The position numbers were made by a program, and so were the translations under genes. From the NCBI RefSeq assembly GCF_021398715.1, contig NZ_CP090347.1, forward strand, positions 868,001 through 932,000: 64,000 bases of DNA, written 5' to 3'. The notes beneath the pieces were generated by a model, which saw only the letters and a list, made by a program, of their open reading frames with translations, was not told where the DNA came from and made no database searches. This DNA is from Microbacterium binotii (GTDB lineage: Bacteria; Actinomycetota; Actinomycetes; Actinomycetales; Microbacteriaceae). Shown in pieces: positions 54,528-63,299 of this stretch. Positions within the stretch are counted from its first letter, which is position 1. Each line of letters opens with the position of its first letter.

Positions 54528-55099
54528 CCAAGGCGCTGTTCATCGTCGACGTCCAAAACGACTTCACCGAGCGCGGTGCTCTCGGGGTGGCAGGGGGTGA
54601 CGCGGTCGCGGAGCGGATCTCCGCCTACCTCGCGGAGCACGCGGGCGACTACGGCCTCATCGTGGCATCCCGGGACTGGCACGACGCCGAGGGCGACAAC
54701 GGCGGGCATTTCGCCGCGGAGCCCGACTTCATCGACACGTGGCCGCCGCACTGCGTGGCGGGCACCTTCGGCGCGGAGTACGACGAGGTCTTCGACACGT
54801 CCGCCGTGACGCACCATCTCAAGAAGGGGCGCGGAGAGCCCGCGTACTCGCTCTTCGAGGGGCGCACCGACGACGGCCGCACGGCGACCGAGCTGCTCGC
54901 TGAGCACGGGATCCTCGACATCGACGTGGTGGGTCTCGCGACCGACTACTGCGTGCGCGCGTCGGCTCTCGATGCCATCGCGGCGGGGCGGCACGTGCGC
55001 GTGTTCACCGACCTCGTCGCCGGCGTCCACGCCGAGTCGAGTGAGAAGGCCCTCGCCGAGATCGCGCACGCCGGCGCTGAGGTGACCGCGTCGCGCTGA
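54524..55099 (+). CDS. pncA: Nicotinamidase / isochorismatase-family amidohydrolase
   Basis: 191 residues. The catalytic triad is visible: Asp9 in LFIVDVQNDFTERGALG, Lys101 in HLKKGRGEPAYSLFEG and Cys143 in DVVGLATDYCVRASALDA. The segment WPPHCVAGTFGAEY is typical for PncA, and the expected metal ligands are in RDWH and the DxGH-like GGHFAAEP. It converts nicotinamide to nicotinate for NAD salvage and would activate pyrazinamide-type compounds. It is coupled to the MMPL gene; the upstream part of the open frame (from 54434) lies inside that gene and is not used. Confidence 0.92.
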   Translation: MTKALFIVDVQNDFTERGALGVAGGDAVAERISAYLAEHAGDYGLIVASRDWHDAEGDNGGHFAAEPDFIDTWPPHCVAGTFGAEYDEVFDTSAVTHHLKKGRGEPAYSLFEGRTDDGRTATELLAEHGILDIDVVGLATDYCVRASALDAIAAGRHVRVFTDLVAGVHAESSEKALAEIAHAGAEVTASR

Positions 55100-55112
55100 G
55101 CGCGCACGGAGA

Positions 55113-55775
55113 TCACGAGATCCAGAGCACGACGCCGGTCATCCCGGTCAGCACGGCCGCGACGCCCGCGCGGATGGCGTCGTCGCAGCGCTCGGGGGTG
55201 AAAGACGCCTCGTCGAAGTGCGTGGCCGACCCCAGGCCCTCGCCACGGAATCCCGCACCGGTCCAGTCGACGGCAGTGACGTTCTCGGTGGGCTCGGCCA
55301 GTTCCGCGCCGAGCACGAGGAACGCGATGTCGAGGTGGTTCGGCGTCACCATGGCCATCGCGTCGATGAGATCCTCGCCGGCCGCGACCACGAGCTCGGG
55401 GTTCAGATCCATCGCGTGCACGATGCCCGTGATCGCGTCGCCGTCCGCATCCACCGTTCTCAGGTCGACGTCCTCGTCGGCCGCCCACGCGGTCACGGCG
55501 TCCCGCAGCGTCTGGGTCGTGGCGTCATCGCCGGAGGTGAGGAGCACGACGCGGTAGCCGGGTGCGGGATGCACGTCGTCCCACGACCCGCTGCGCGGAT
55601 CGACCGTGGCCTCCGGCGTCGGTTCGATCTCGGGGGCGAAACCCGGCGCGGGCGATCCCACCACGCCGATCGTGTCGCGCGGAACGTTCCAGTCCGTGCT
55701 CGCGCAACCGGTCAGAGCGAGGGCGAGCGCGAGGCCGGTCGCGCCGAGGACGAGGGATGCGGGGCGGTGCGGCAC
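55113..55775 (-). CDS. Lipoprotein with a periplasmic-binding-like fold
   Basis: 220 residues. A signal peptide with lipobox (LALALALTGCAST) leads to a soluble domain with RVVLLTSGDDATTQTLRDAV, DLNPELVVAAGEDLIDAMAM and HLDIAFLVLGAELAEPTENV, an alternating alpha/beta pattern like type I substrate-binding proteins (BMP-type), but shorter. No transporter genes are adjacent. GTG 55775 is chosen since AAGGA lies 6 bases upstream; the frame open to 55904 has no leader function. It converges on pncA with a 13-bp gap. The function is unknown. Confidence 0.7.
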   Translation of the reverse strand: MPHRPASLVLGATGLALALALTGCASTDWNVPRDTIGVVGSPAPGFAPEIEPTPEATVDPRSGSWDDVHPAPGYRVVLLTSGDDATTQTLRDAVTAWAADEDVDLRTVDADGDAITGIVHAMDLNPELVVAAGEDLIDAMAMVTPNHLDIAFLVLGAELAEPTENVTAVDWTGAGFRGEGLGSATHFDEASFTPERCDDAIRAGVAAVLTGMTGVVLWIS

Positions 55776-56071
55776 GGAGAATCCTTGCAGAAGTGGGAGG
55801 GGCGTCACCAGGATGCCGGTCGCGGTGACCGGCGCCGCGCGCTCGAGCCCCGGTTCGCGCATTGTTCTCCGGATCTGCCGCCGGCGTTCACCGGCCGAGC
55901 GCACCGGCGGGTCACCCCGTGATCCTCATCTGTTCTCCCGACGGCCGATTCGTATGCCATCGATCGTTCACTCCCAGGAAAGTTCGGCGGGCCAGTCTGC
56001 TTGCAGGCGCCGGGATCCGTGCGCCTTCCTGGTTGACCCACATCCACTTCCTCTCCAGAAACGGAAGACAC
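55776..56071. other. Divergent intergenic region without recognised features
   Basis: 296 bp between the lipoprotein gene and the phosphatase gene. Apart from the ribosome sites at both ends (AAGGA, GGAAG) nothing convincing was found; no Pho-box-like repeat or clear -35/-10 pair was seen. Confidence 0.6.
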
Positions 56072-58042
56072 ATGCTCCTTGCAGCACCCTCGCGGCCCAC
56101 GGGCCGCGCGGCCCTGTGGGCCTCGGCGGCGGCGGTCGGCGCCGCGCTGATGCTCAGCGGCGCCCTCGTCGCCCCCGCGGCGCACGCCGACGACCCCGCG
56201 GCCTACACCGGCATCGTGCTGGGCGTCGCCTCCAACGAGACGCAGCGCACGGTGTCCTGGTACACCTCGGCCGACACATCGCAGGTCGTGCAGTTGGCCC
56301 CCACCTCGGCCGTGGTGAACGGTCAGTTCGTTGCCTCCGTGACCACCTTCGCCGCCACCGGAGCGGCCAACGTCTCGACCACGGGCTACAACCGCCACGC
56401 CGTCCTGTCGGGGCTGCAGGAGAACACGCAGTACTCGTACCGCGTGGGATCCGACGGCAACTGGTCGCCGACCTACTCGTTCAAGACGCAGTCCTTCGAG
56501 GGTGACTTCGACTTCCTGTTCTTCGGAGACCCCCAGATCGGGTCGTCGGGCAACGTCGCGAAGGACGGCGCCGGCTGGGCCGACACCATGAACGTCGCGC
56601 TGACCGCCAACCCGAACGCGGAGCTGCTGGTCTCCGGCGGCGACCAGGTCGAGACGGCCAACACCGAGCCGCAGTGGGACGCGTTCCTCGCTCCCGACCA
56701 GCTGCGCCAGTACCCGTGGGCCGCGACGATCGGTAACCACGACGTCGGCGGCAAGGCGTACGAGCAGCACTTCTACACGCCCAACACCGACTACTCCTCG
56801 GCCTACTACAAGGACCCGACCAAGACGGCGACGACGTCCGGCGGCGACTACTGGTACATCTACAAGGATGTGCTCTTCATCGACCTGAACAGCAACAGCT
56901 ACGACTCGGCGAACGGCGGCGGCGACGCGGCCCACGTGCAGTACGTGACGGATGTGGTGAACCAGCACGGCGCCGATGCCAAGTACACCGTGCTCGTGTA
57001 CCACCACTCGATCTACTCCGCCGCCGACCACGCGAAGGACGCCGACAACAAGGTGCGTCGCGTGGACTTCCCGACCACCTTCTCCAAGCTCGGTGTCGAT
57101 CTCGTGCTCCAGGGCCACGACCACGTCTACACCCGCAGCTACGAGATCAAGAACGGCGAGAAGGCCAACCCGGCCGAACAGCCCGGTCAGAACGACGTCT
57201 TCGTCGGTGAGGGCGGCGTCATCTACATGACGGCGAACTCGGCATCGGGGTCGAAGTACTACGACATCACGGCGCCCGACAACAGCGGCACCACGGGAGC
57301 GGGTAACGGGCCCGACCCGCTGAAGCCGAGCGATTACTGGTACAACTCCGTGCAGAACCAGGAGCACGTGCGCAGCTACGTCAAGGTGCAGGTGCGCGCC
57401 GACCAGCTCGTGGTCGAGGGCATCCGTTCGGGCACCTGCGACGCGCCCAACGCCGCGGTGGAGCAGGGCAAGGTCAGCTGGTGCGGAACGCCGGGTTCGA
57501 GTACGGCGGTCGACGGCGTCGGGTCCCTGATCGACTCGGTCACCATCCACCCCTTCCACGGCGACGGTCAGGACATCCAGGTCGACGTTCCCAACCAGGC
57601 TCCCGGTGAGTTCGGCTGGACGATCGATGGTCAGAACGGCCTCGTGGACCTCGGTACCGCCGAGGAGAAGGGCGACCACTTCGAGGCGACGGGTGAGATC
57701 AACCCGATCAGCGTCACCGACACGCGCTCCTCGCTGGCGCCGTGGTCGCTCACCTCGGTGCTCGGTGACTTCAAGGACGGCGACAAGACGTTCTCCGGTC
57801 GCTACCTCGGCTGGACGCCGAAGGTCGTCACCGACGGTGCCGGCGCCACCGCCGGTGCAGCCGTCTCCTCGGGTTACGACACCGGTGACGGTCTGGCCGT
57901 CAGTCGCGTGCTTGGCTCCGCCGCGCAGGGACACGCGAAGGGATCGGCGCTGCTCGGTGCGGCGCTCGATCTCAAGCTCCCGACCGAGACGGCCAAGGGC
58001 AGCTACCGCGCGACCCTGACCCTCACCGCGCTCGCCGGCTGA
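56072..58042 (+). CDS. Secreted purple acid phosphatase-type phosphoesterase with a C-terminal WxL-like domain
   Basis: 656 residues. Signal peptide (ALWASAAAVGAALMLSGALV, cut near AHA-DD), then a fibronectin-like purple-acid-phosphatase N-domain (about 45-140), then a two-metal phosphoesterase: FLFFGDPQIGS, VSGGDQVE, GNHD at 221-224, VYHHSIYS and GHDH at 348-351 followed by VYTRSYEI. The last ~110 residues have the WxL pattern: W558-S-L in APWSLTSVLGDFKDG, SGRYLGWTPKVV, and the end GSYRATLTLTALAG. In Firmicutes WxL domains bind peptidoglycan and partner with DUF916 proteins; the next gene encodes such a protein. The ATG at 56072 has GGAAG upstream. Secretion and wall attachment are inferred. 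Confidence 0.8.
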   Translation: MLLAAPSRPTGRAALWASAAAVGAALMLSGALVAPAAHADDPAAYTGIVLGVASNETQRTVSWYTSADTSQVVQLAPTSAVVNGQFVASVTTFAATGAANVSTTGYNRHAVLSGLQENTQYSYRVGSDGNWSPTYSFKTQSFEGDFDFLFFGDPQIGSSGNVAKDGAGWADTMNVALTANPNAELLVSGGDQVETANTEPQWDAFLAPDQLRQYPWAATIGNHDVGGKAYEQHFYTPNTDYSSAYYKDPTKTATTSGGDYWYIYKDVLFIDLNSNSYDSANGGGDAAHVQYVTDVVNQHGADAKYTVLVYHHSIYSAADHAKDADNKVRRVDFPTTFSKLGVDLVLQGHDHVYTRSYEIKNGEKANPAEQPGQNDVFVGEGGVIYMTANSASGSKYYDITAPDNSGTTGAGNGPDPLKPSDYWYNSVQNQEHVRSYVKVQVRADQLVVEGIRSGTCDAPNAAVEQGKVSWCGTPGSSTAVDGVGSLIDSVTIHPFHGDGQDIQVDVPNQAPGEFGWTIDGQNGLVDLGTAEEKGDHFEATGEINPISVTDTRSSLAPWSLTSVLGDFKDGDKTFSGRYLGWTPKVVTDGAGATAGAAVSSGYDTGDGLAVSRVLGSAAQGHAKGSALLGAALDLKLPTETAKGSYRATLTLTALAG

Positions 58043-58058
58043 CGCCTGCGGCACCTTC

Positions 58059-58094
58059 GTCCGTGGGAGAGGGCTCGTCCCCTCTCCCACGGAC
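58059..58094 (+). terminator. Perfect hairpin between the WxL phosphatase and DUF916 genes
   Basis: GTCCGTGGGAGAGG pairs perfectly with CCTCTCCCACGGAC around an 8-base loop. No T-run follows. Inside this likely operon it could reduce expression of the downstream gene or protect the upstream mRNA end. Confidence 0.75.
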
Positions 58095-58127
58095 ATCCGC
58101 ATTCCCCCCCCGACCCGAAAGATCTCC

Positions 58128-59216
58128 GTGAACCCACGCTCGACCCCTCCGCATCGTCGACTCATCGCGCTGAGCTCCGCGATGCTCGCCACGCTCACCG
58201 CCCTCGCCTTCGCGGCACCTGCTCAGGCTGCCGAGGGTGATGAGGTCACCTGGACCGTCCGGACCGCCTCCAACAACCTGGGCTCGGAGCGGACGAACTA
58301 CAGCTACACGGTCGATCCGGGCGGGTCCGTCTCGGACGCCGTCACGATCGCGAACCACGGAGACGAGGCGCTGGATCTCAAGGTCTACGCCGCCGACGGC
58401 TCGACCTCCGACGAGGGCCAGCTGTCCCTGCTCGTCGCGGGGGAGCCCTCCCATGCGATCGGCGCGTGGATCGCGCCCCAGCAGGCGACCGTGACGGTGG
58501 CGGCCGGTGAGACGGTCACCGTCCCGTTCACCCTCTCCGTCCCCGAGAACGCCACGCCCGGCGACTACGCCGGCGGCGTGGTCACCTCGCTCAGTGCGCC
58601 CGACGCGCAGAACGGCGTCACGGTCGATCGGAGACTGGGGATCCGCGTCAACCTGCGGGTGGGCGGTGAGCTCGTGCCCTCCCTGGCGGTCGAGAACATG
58701 TCTGTCGCCTGGAACGGCGGGCTCAATCCCTTCGCCGGCGGTGACGCCACCGTGACGTACACCCTGCACAACACCGGCAACGCCACGATCGCCGCGCAGC
58801 CGACGGCACGCGTCGGGGGGATCTTCGACCTCTTCGGAATGGATGCCGCCGCGGCACAGGACGTGCCCGCGCTCCTTCCCGGCGAGTCGTGGACCCAGAC
58901 CGTCTCCGTTCCGGGCGTCCCTCCCGTGCTCGCGCTCATCGCCGGCGTGAACGTGGTGCCCGTCGTGACCGATGCGTCCGGCTCGACGACTCCGCTCGAC
59001 ACGGTGACGGGGCAGACGATCGGCGCCGCCATCCCGTGGACCCTGCTCGTGATCGTCCTGCTCGCGGCGGCCGCGGTCTTCCTGCTGCTGCGCGCGCGTC
59101 GCCGGCGCAGCGAGACCGCGCAGCAGCGTGCCGATGCACGCGTGGAGGATGCGGTCGCCCACGCCCTCGCCGAAGAGCGTGCCAAGGCGGCAGTCGGGGC
59201 TTCGTCGGCCGACTGA
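58128..59216 (+). CDS. DUF916-type WxL-interacting membrane protein
   Basis: 362 residues. A signal peptide (LSSAMLATLTALAFAAPAQA) is followed by the DUF916 domain (peptidoglycan-binding part of WxLIP): NYSYTVDPGGSVSDAVTIAN, ALDLKVYAADGSTSDEGQ, WIAPQQATVTVAAGETVTVP and ENATPGDYAGGVV. A second Ig-like region follows (AVTYTL-type segment DATVTYTLHNTGNATIAAQP), then a membrane helix (WTLLVIVLLAAAAVFLLL) and a basic cytoplasmic tail of ~45 residues. In Firmicutes these proteins tether WxL proteins to the wall. GTG start with GAAAGAT upstream. It follows the WxL-like phosphatase in the same direction. Confidence 0.83.
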   Translation: MNPRSTPPHRRLIALSSAMLATLTALAFAAPAQAAEGDEVTWTVRTASNNLGSERTNYSYTVDPGGSVSDAVTIANHGDEALDLKVYAADGSTSDEGQLSLLVAGEPSHAIGAWIAPQQATVTVAAGETVTVPFTLSVPENATPGDYAGGVVTSLSAPDAQNGVTVDRRLGIRVNLRVGGELVPSLAVENMSVAWNGGLNPFAGGDATVTYTLHNTGNATIAAQPTARVGGIFDLFGMDAAAAQDVPALLPGESWTQTVSVPGVPPVLALIAGVNVVPVVTDASGSTTPLDTVTGQTIGAAIPWTLLVIVLLAAAAVFLLLRARRRRSETAQQRADARVEDAVAHALAEERAKAAVGASSAD

Positions 59217-59225
59217 GCCACGCCA

Positions 59226-59265
59226 CGACAGAGTGCCCCCGGAGGGATCCGGGGGCACTCTGTCG
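59226..59265. terminator. Perfect 18-bp hairpin between convergent operons
   Basis: CGACAGAGTGCCCCCGGA pairs perfectly with TCCGGGGGCACTCTGTCG around loop GGGA, with TTG following. It separates the DUF916 gene from the convergent LPATG gene and probably acts in both directions. Confidence 0.88.
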
Positions 59266-59277
59266 TTGCGTGGCGGC

Positions 59278-59622
59278 TCAGGCGCGGCGGCGGCGAGCGG
59301 CCAGGGCCGCGCCGGCGCCCGTGACGGCCAGTGCGGCGAGGAGCCACGGCAGCAGCCGCTGAACGTCGTCGCCCGTCGCGGGCAGCGCTCCGGTGGGCAC
59401 CTGCGGTGATGTAGCGGTCGGGGACGGGGATGCGGCCCCGACATGCTCGGGGACGTCGACGGTGATCACCATGGCCCCGCCCGTCGTCGTTCCCGCATCC
59501 GGGTCGTCCTCTGCGGCGTCGGCGACCGAGGCTCCCGCGCCCAGAAGGAGCGCCGCGACCGTCAGCGCGACCGAGCCTCGGCCCAGCAGTGAGATCCGGG
59601 CGCGCTGCCGCGGCGCGGTCAC
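59278..59622 (-). CDS. Small LPATG-anchored surface protein
   Basis: 114 residues. A signal peptide (VALTVAALLLGAGASVADAA), a short acidic/Ser-Thr-rich stretch with MVITVDVPEHVG, the sortase signal LPATG (80-84), a hydrophobic helix and ARRRRA. Small LPxTG proteins accompany WxL/DUF916 gene clusters in Firmicutes. Here the gene is convergent with that pair, and its GTG overlaps the HupE gene stop by 4 bp, so it is translated together with the permease. The ORF extending to 59787 is in the HupE gene and is not used. Confidence 0.8.
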   Translation of the reverse strand: MTAPRQRARISLLGRGSVALTVAALLLGAGASVADAAEDDPDAGTTTGGAMVITVDVPEHVGAASPSPTATSPQVPTGALPATGDDVQRLLPWLLAALAVTGAGAALAARRRRA

Positions 59623-60953
59623 CGTCCCGCCTCGATCCGGCGCGAGCCGGCGGCGGTGCGCGTGAAGTACCACAGCGCCGCGACGAGGGCCACCAGCAGG
59701 AGGTACGACACGACGGGGAAGCTCGCGATCTCGGTGAACACCGGCTGCAGAACGGAGTCCTGGTCGGTCAGAATCCCGCCGATCCACGCGGCGGCGGCCA
59801 GGATCGCGGCGATCGCGACGGCGGTGCGGAAACCGACGAACGCGCGCGCGTGGGAGAGCCAGATGAGCAGAGGGAGCACGAGCACCGCGGCGATGAGCTG
59901 TGCGAGCTCGACGCCGACGTTGAAGCCGATGATCGCGACGAGCGTCTCGCCGAATCCGAGGTTGAGCTCGAGGATCGTCGTGGCGAACGCCGTGCCGTGC
60001 ACGAGCCCGAACACTCCCGCGATGAGCAGCTCACCTCGGGGGATCAGAGGCTTCAGCGCGTGCGCGGCAGCGACGGCGATGGAGACGGCGACGAGGATCT
60101 CCACCGGCTTCTCGGGGAAGGAGATGAGCCCCAGCGACACCAGCGCCAGGGTGATCAGATGTCCGACGGTGAACGCGGTGATCGTCAGCGCTGCCCTGCC
60201 CACGGTCTTCTTCACGGGGATCGGCTGCTGCCAGCGCCACCCTCGCCGAGCCCGTGTCGCGAGCGAGGGGGCGACGATCAGCAAGGTCGTGAGGAAGAGC
60301 AGATGATCGGTGCCCTCAGCGATGTGCAGCATCCCGAGACGGATCACCGCGAGCAGGCCGTGCAGCGGGTCGGTGTCGCTGCGCTCCCACGTGAGGTGCG
60401 TGACGCCGCCGCCCAGCACGCCGATGACCTGCGGCTCGCCCTCGTTGATCTGGCCGTCATCCCAGTCGCTGATCAGAGCGACGTAGACCTGATGGGAGGG
60501 GACGACGTCGATGATGAAGTCGTCGGTGAACTCCAGCGCACCCTGCAGCGGGCGGCCCGCGGTGAAGCGGAGCGTCGTCTCGATCGCATCCTCGTCGTTG
60601 ACCGTCGCGAAGGTCGGCTCCTCGAGCACGGTGGCGGCCAATGAGCCCTGCTCGTCCGAGATGTGCACGCGGTGGAGCAGGAACGTCATGAGATTGTCCG
60701 AGATGGCGTCGAGCTCCGACTGGTCGGTGGCGATGTCGTAGCCCGTGGCCGCCACGAAGCCGGCCTTCTGGATCTGCATCTTCACCTCGACCGCATCCTG
60801 ACGCACCGTGAGGAACACGCCCGTCGACCCTGTGGGATGCGCTGCCGCGCGCTGCGTCGGCAGGAGGACGAGAACGAGGACCAGCAGGAGGGCCGCGAGC
60901 GCAATGGCTGCGAGCCGGGTCTCCGGCGCACGACGGACGACGGTGGTAGGCAC
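59619..60953 (-). CDS. HupE/UreJ_2-family membrane protein
   Basis: 444 residues. A signal-like N-terminal helix, then a ~180-residue extracellular domain (HPTGSTGVFLTVRQDAVEVK), then seven to eight helices with the HupE signature: LHIAEGTDHLLFLTTLLIVA, ITAFTVGHLITLALVSL, PVEILVAVSIAVAAAHAL, VFGLVHGTAFATTILEL and IGFNVGVELAQLIAAV. HupE/UreJ proteins are linked to nickel or cobalt uptake; His/Asp residues in these motifs are the proposed metal path. The substrate is unproven here, and no urease or hydrogenase genes are near. The start is GTG 60953. It is coupled to the LPATG gene. Confidence 0.87.
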   Translation of the reverse strand: MPTTVVRRAPETRLAAIALAALLLVLVLVLLPTQRAAAHPTGSTGVFLTVRQDAVEVKMQIQKAGFVAATGYDIATDQSELDAISDNLMTFLLHRVHISDEQGSLAATVLEEPTFATVNDEDAIETTLRFTAGRPLQGALEFTDDFIIDVVPSHQVYVALISDWDDGQINEGEPQVIGVLGGGVTHLTWERSDTDPLHGLLAVIRLGMLHIAEGTDHLLFLTTLLIVAPSLATRARRGWRWQQPIPVKKTVGRAALTITAFTVGHLITLALVSLGLISFPEKPVEILVAVSIAVAAAHALKPLIPRGELLIAGVFGLVHGTAFATTILELNLGFGETLVAIIGFNVGVELAQLIAAVLVLPLLIWLSHARAFVGFRTAVAIAAILAAAAWIGGILTDQDSVLQPVFTEIASFPVVSYLLLVALVAALWYFTRTAAGSRRIEAGR

Positions 60954-61020
60954 ACGCGCACCCTATGCGCGGCGGGCAAACGGCTGTCGAACGGGCGGCA
61001 ACCGCTCGGAGCGGGTCGAC

Positions 61021-62865
61021 TTACGGGTGCGGCTCGATGACGCGACCGCGGGACGCCTCGAGCGCACGGATGAGGGAGGCCGAGTCCCACGGGCCGACAT
61101 GGCGGATCCCCCCGATGAAGAACGTGGGCGTCGAGTGCAGGTCCATGAGCTCCGCGTCCAGACGGTCGTCCTGGATGTGGCGCAGCACAGCGGGGGAGCG
61201 CAGGTCGTCGGCGAAGCGATCGGTGTCCAGACCCAGCTCGTCGGCGTAGCGGATCAGGTCCGAGAGCTCCAGCTGGTCCTGGTGGGCGAACATCTTGCGC
61301 GTCATCTCATAGAAGTGGCCCTGCGCCGCGGCGGCCTCCGATGCCTGCGCCGCCTGCTGCGCGTGTGGATGCGGCGCGTCGAGCGGCAGGTGCCGCCACA
61401 CCCAACGGACCTGGTCGCCCAGCGCGGCGAAGACCTCGTCGATGGAGCCGGTCGCGCGGCCGCAGAACGGGCACTCGAAGTCGCCGTACTCGACGATCGT
61501 CAGCGGCGCGTCCTTCGGTCCCTTGATGTGGTCGCGCGCGGGGTCGACGGGCCGGTTCAGGTACTTGCCGACGGCGACGGGCGGCCGCAGCCGGTCGCCG
61601 ACCGAGATGATCGCCCATCCGGCGAGGAACGCGAGGACGGATGCGGTGAGTACGCCGACACGGGCGAGGTCCTGCGTGTGGGGATCGTCGATCGCGATGG
61701 GCACGAGGAACAGGGCGATCGTGAACCCGATGCCCGACAGCGCGCCGCCGCCGGCGATCCGCGTCATTCCGAGACCGGGGGCGAGAACGCCCTTGCCTGT
61801 CGCGCGCAGCAGCCAGGTCGCGCCGGTGATGCCGATGAACTTGCCGCCGACGAGCGCAACGATGATGCCCCAGGTGAGCGGCGAGGTGAAGGCCTCCTTC
61901 AGCGTCGCCGGGTCGAGATGGACGCCCGCGTTCGCCAGCGCGAACAGGGGCAGCACGCCGAACGAGATGTACGGGCGCCATCCCGCATCCACGCGCTCGT
62001 TGATCGAGAGCGAGTCGCGGACGCTGCGCTGCACCGCGGCCGCGTACACGGTGTTGGGGGACTCGCGGAAGGCACGCGTGAGCTCGGCCGTGCGTTCGAC
62101 GTCGCTGCGCCGGGGTGGGAAGACCGGGATGAGGAGCGCGATGGCGACGCCGGCGAGGGTCGCGTGCACGCCCGACAGCAGCACGACGATCCAGAGGGCG
62201 ATGCCGAGGGCCGCGTAGGAGAAGCCTCGGCCGTACGGCAGGAAGCGCACCAGGGCGATCAGACCCATGAGCACGACAGCCACCACGAGGGCCGCGAGGT
62301 TGAGGCTGTCGGAGTAGAAGACGCCGATCACCAGCAGCGCCCCGATGTCGTCCACGACGGCGAGGGTCAGCAGGAACGCGCGCAGGCGAGCGGGGAACTT
62401 GGGGCCGATGATAGCGAGGGCCCCCAGCAGGAACGCCGTGTCGGTGGAGATCACGACACCCCACGCGTGACTCTCGTCGGTGCCGAGGGTGAAGAGGATG
62501 AAGATCCCCGCCGGCACCACGAGCCCCGCGACCGCCGCCGCGATCGGCAGCGTGGCGCGAGCGCGGTCGGTGAGTTCGCCGATGGTCAGTTCGCGTTTGA
62601 CTTCGAGTCCGACGAGGAAGAAGAACAGTGTCATCAGCCCGTCGTTGACGAGCGCGTGGAGGTTCGAGTCGATCCGCACATCGCCCACGGCGATCGTGAT
62701 GGGCGTCTCCCAGAAGTGCTCGTAGCCCGCACCCCAGGGACTGTTCGCCCAGATGATGGCGAGCGCAGTGGCGATCAGCATCAGGGCAGCCGACAGGCGG
62801 TCGGGGGCGATCGGACGCCGCTTCTTCTTGGCGGGGCCGCTGCGCTGCAGTTCGACGCTGGTCAT
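61021..62865 (-). CDS. nhaA: NhaA Na+/H+ antiporter fused to a C-terminal DsbA-like thioredoxin domain
   Basis: 614 residues. Residues ~15-420 are NhaA: NDGLMTLFFFLVGLEVKREL, WGVVISTDTAFLLGALAIIG, LLTLAVVDDIGALLVIGVFY (the paired Asp of the ion site) and LSGIGFTIALFLVPIAI. After a short linker, residues ~435-614 form a DsbA/FrnE-like domain: LTIVEYGDFECPFCGRATGS with Cys465/Cys468, and the cis-Pro loop HSTPTFFIGGIRHVGPWDS. The antiporter sets pH and sodium balance. The fused oxidoreductase probably works on the outer face or reports redox state. ATG 62865 has GGGAGGAG 5 bases upstream. Confidence 0.92.
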   Translation of the reverse strand: MTSVELQRSGPAKKKRRPIAPDRLSAALMLIATALAIIWANSPWGAGYEHFWETPITIAVGDVRIDSNLHALVNDGLMTLFFFLVGLEVKRELTIGELTDRARATLPIAAAVAGLVVPAGIFILFTLGTDESHAWGVVISTDTAFLLGALAIIGPKFPARLRAFLLTLAVVDDIGALLVIGVFYSDSLNLAALVVAVVLMGLIALVRFLPYGRGFSYAALGIALWIVVLLSGVHATLAGVAIALLIPVFPPRRSDVERTAELTRAFRESPNTVYAAAVQRSVRDSLSINERVDAGWRPYISFGVLPLFALANAGVHLDPATLKEAFTSPLTWGIIVALVGGKFIGITGATWLLRATGKGVLAPGLGMTRIAGGGALSGIGFTIALFLVPIAIDDPHTQDLARVGVLTASVLAFLAGWAIISVGDRLRPPVAVGKYLNRPVDPARDHIKGPKDAPLTIVEYGDFECPFCGRATGSIDEVFAALGDQVRWVWRHLPLDAPHPHAQQAAQASEAAAAQGHFYEMTRKMFAHQDQLELSDLIRYADELGLDTDRFADDLRSPAVLRHIQDDRLDAELMDLHSTPTFFIGGIRHVGPWDSASLIRALEASRGRVIEPHP

Positions 62866-62991
62866 CGGGCTCCTCCCGGGCGCGGATGCGGGATCACGGG
62901 CGAACGCCCAGGAGGAAGTCTGCCGCATCCGGGGGCGGGCGGGGCGAGTGAGAGGGGCCCCGTCTGACCCACCCTGACGGAGCGCTCCCGA

Positions 62992-63273
62992 TCAGCGCTG
63001 CATCGGGCGCCAGGACTCCAGGAATGCCGAGACCGTGAGCGTCTCCATCTCCAGCTCGATCTTGCCGAACAGATGCGACGCCATGTTGGCATCGGTGGGG
63101 ATGCGCAGAACGAGCGCCTGGGTGTCGATCCGCCGCACCTCGACGTCGTACATGTTGAGCACACCGGAGCCGAGCAGTGCATCGACCCCCGCACGTATCC
63201 AGCTCGAGGGGCGCGGCACGAGGGCGGCGCTCAGATAGTCGGCGGCGACCTCGTCGTCGGGTGCGGTGTCCAT
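62992..63273 (-). CDS. Hypothetical 93-residue protein
   Basis: A soluble, acidic protein beginning MDTAPDDEVAADYLSAALVP and containing VLNMYDVEVRRIDTQALVLR and FGKIELEMETLTVSAFLESW. No family was recognised. The predicted alpha/beta pattern and lack of a signal suggest a cytoplasmic protein. The ATG at 63273 has GAGAGGATGGGG upstream; the open frame to 63378 is in the CDGSH gene. Codon use is like the neighbours. Confidence 0.6.
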   Translation of the reverse strand: MDTAPDDEVAADYLSAALVPRPSSWIRAGVDALLGSGVLNMYDVEVRRIDTQALVLRIPTDANMASHLFGKIELEMETLTVSAFLESWRPMQR

Positions 63274-63299
63274 GCCCCCATCCTCTCGTGACGGGCGGC

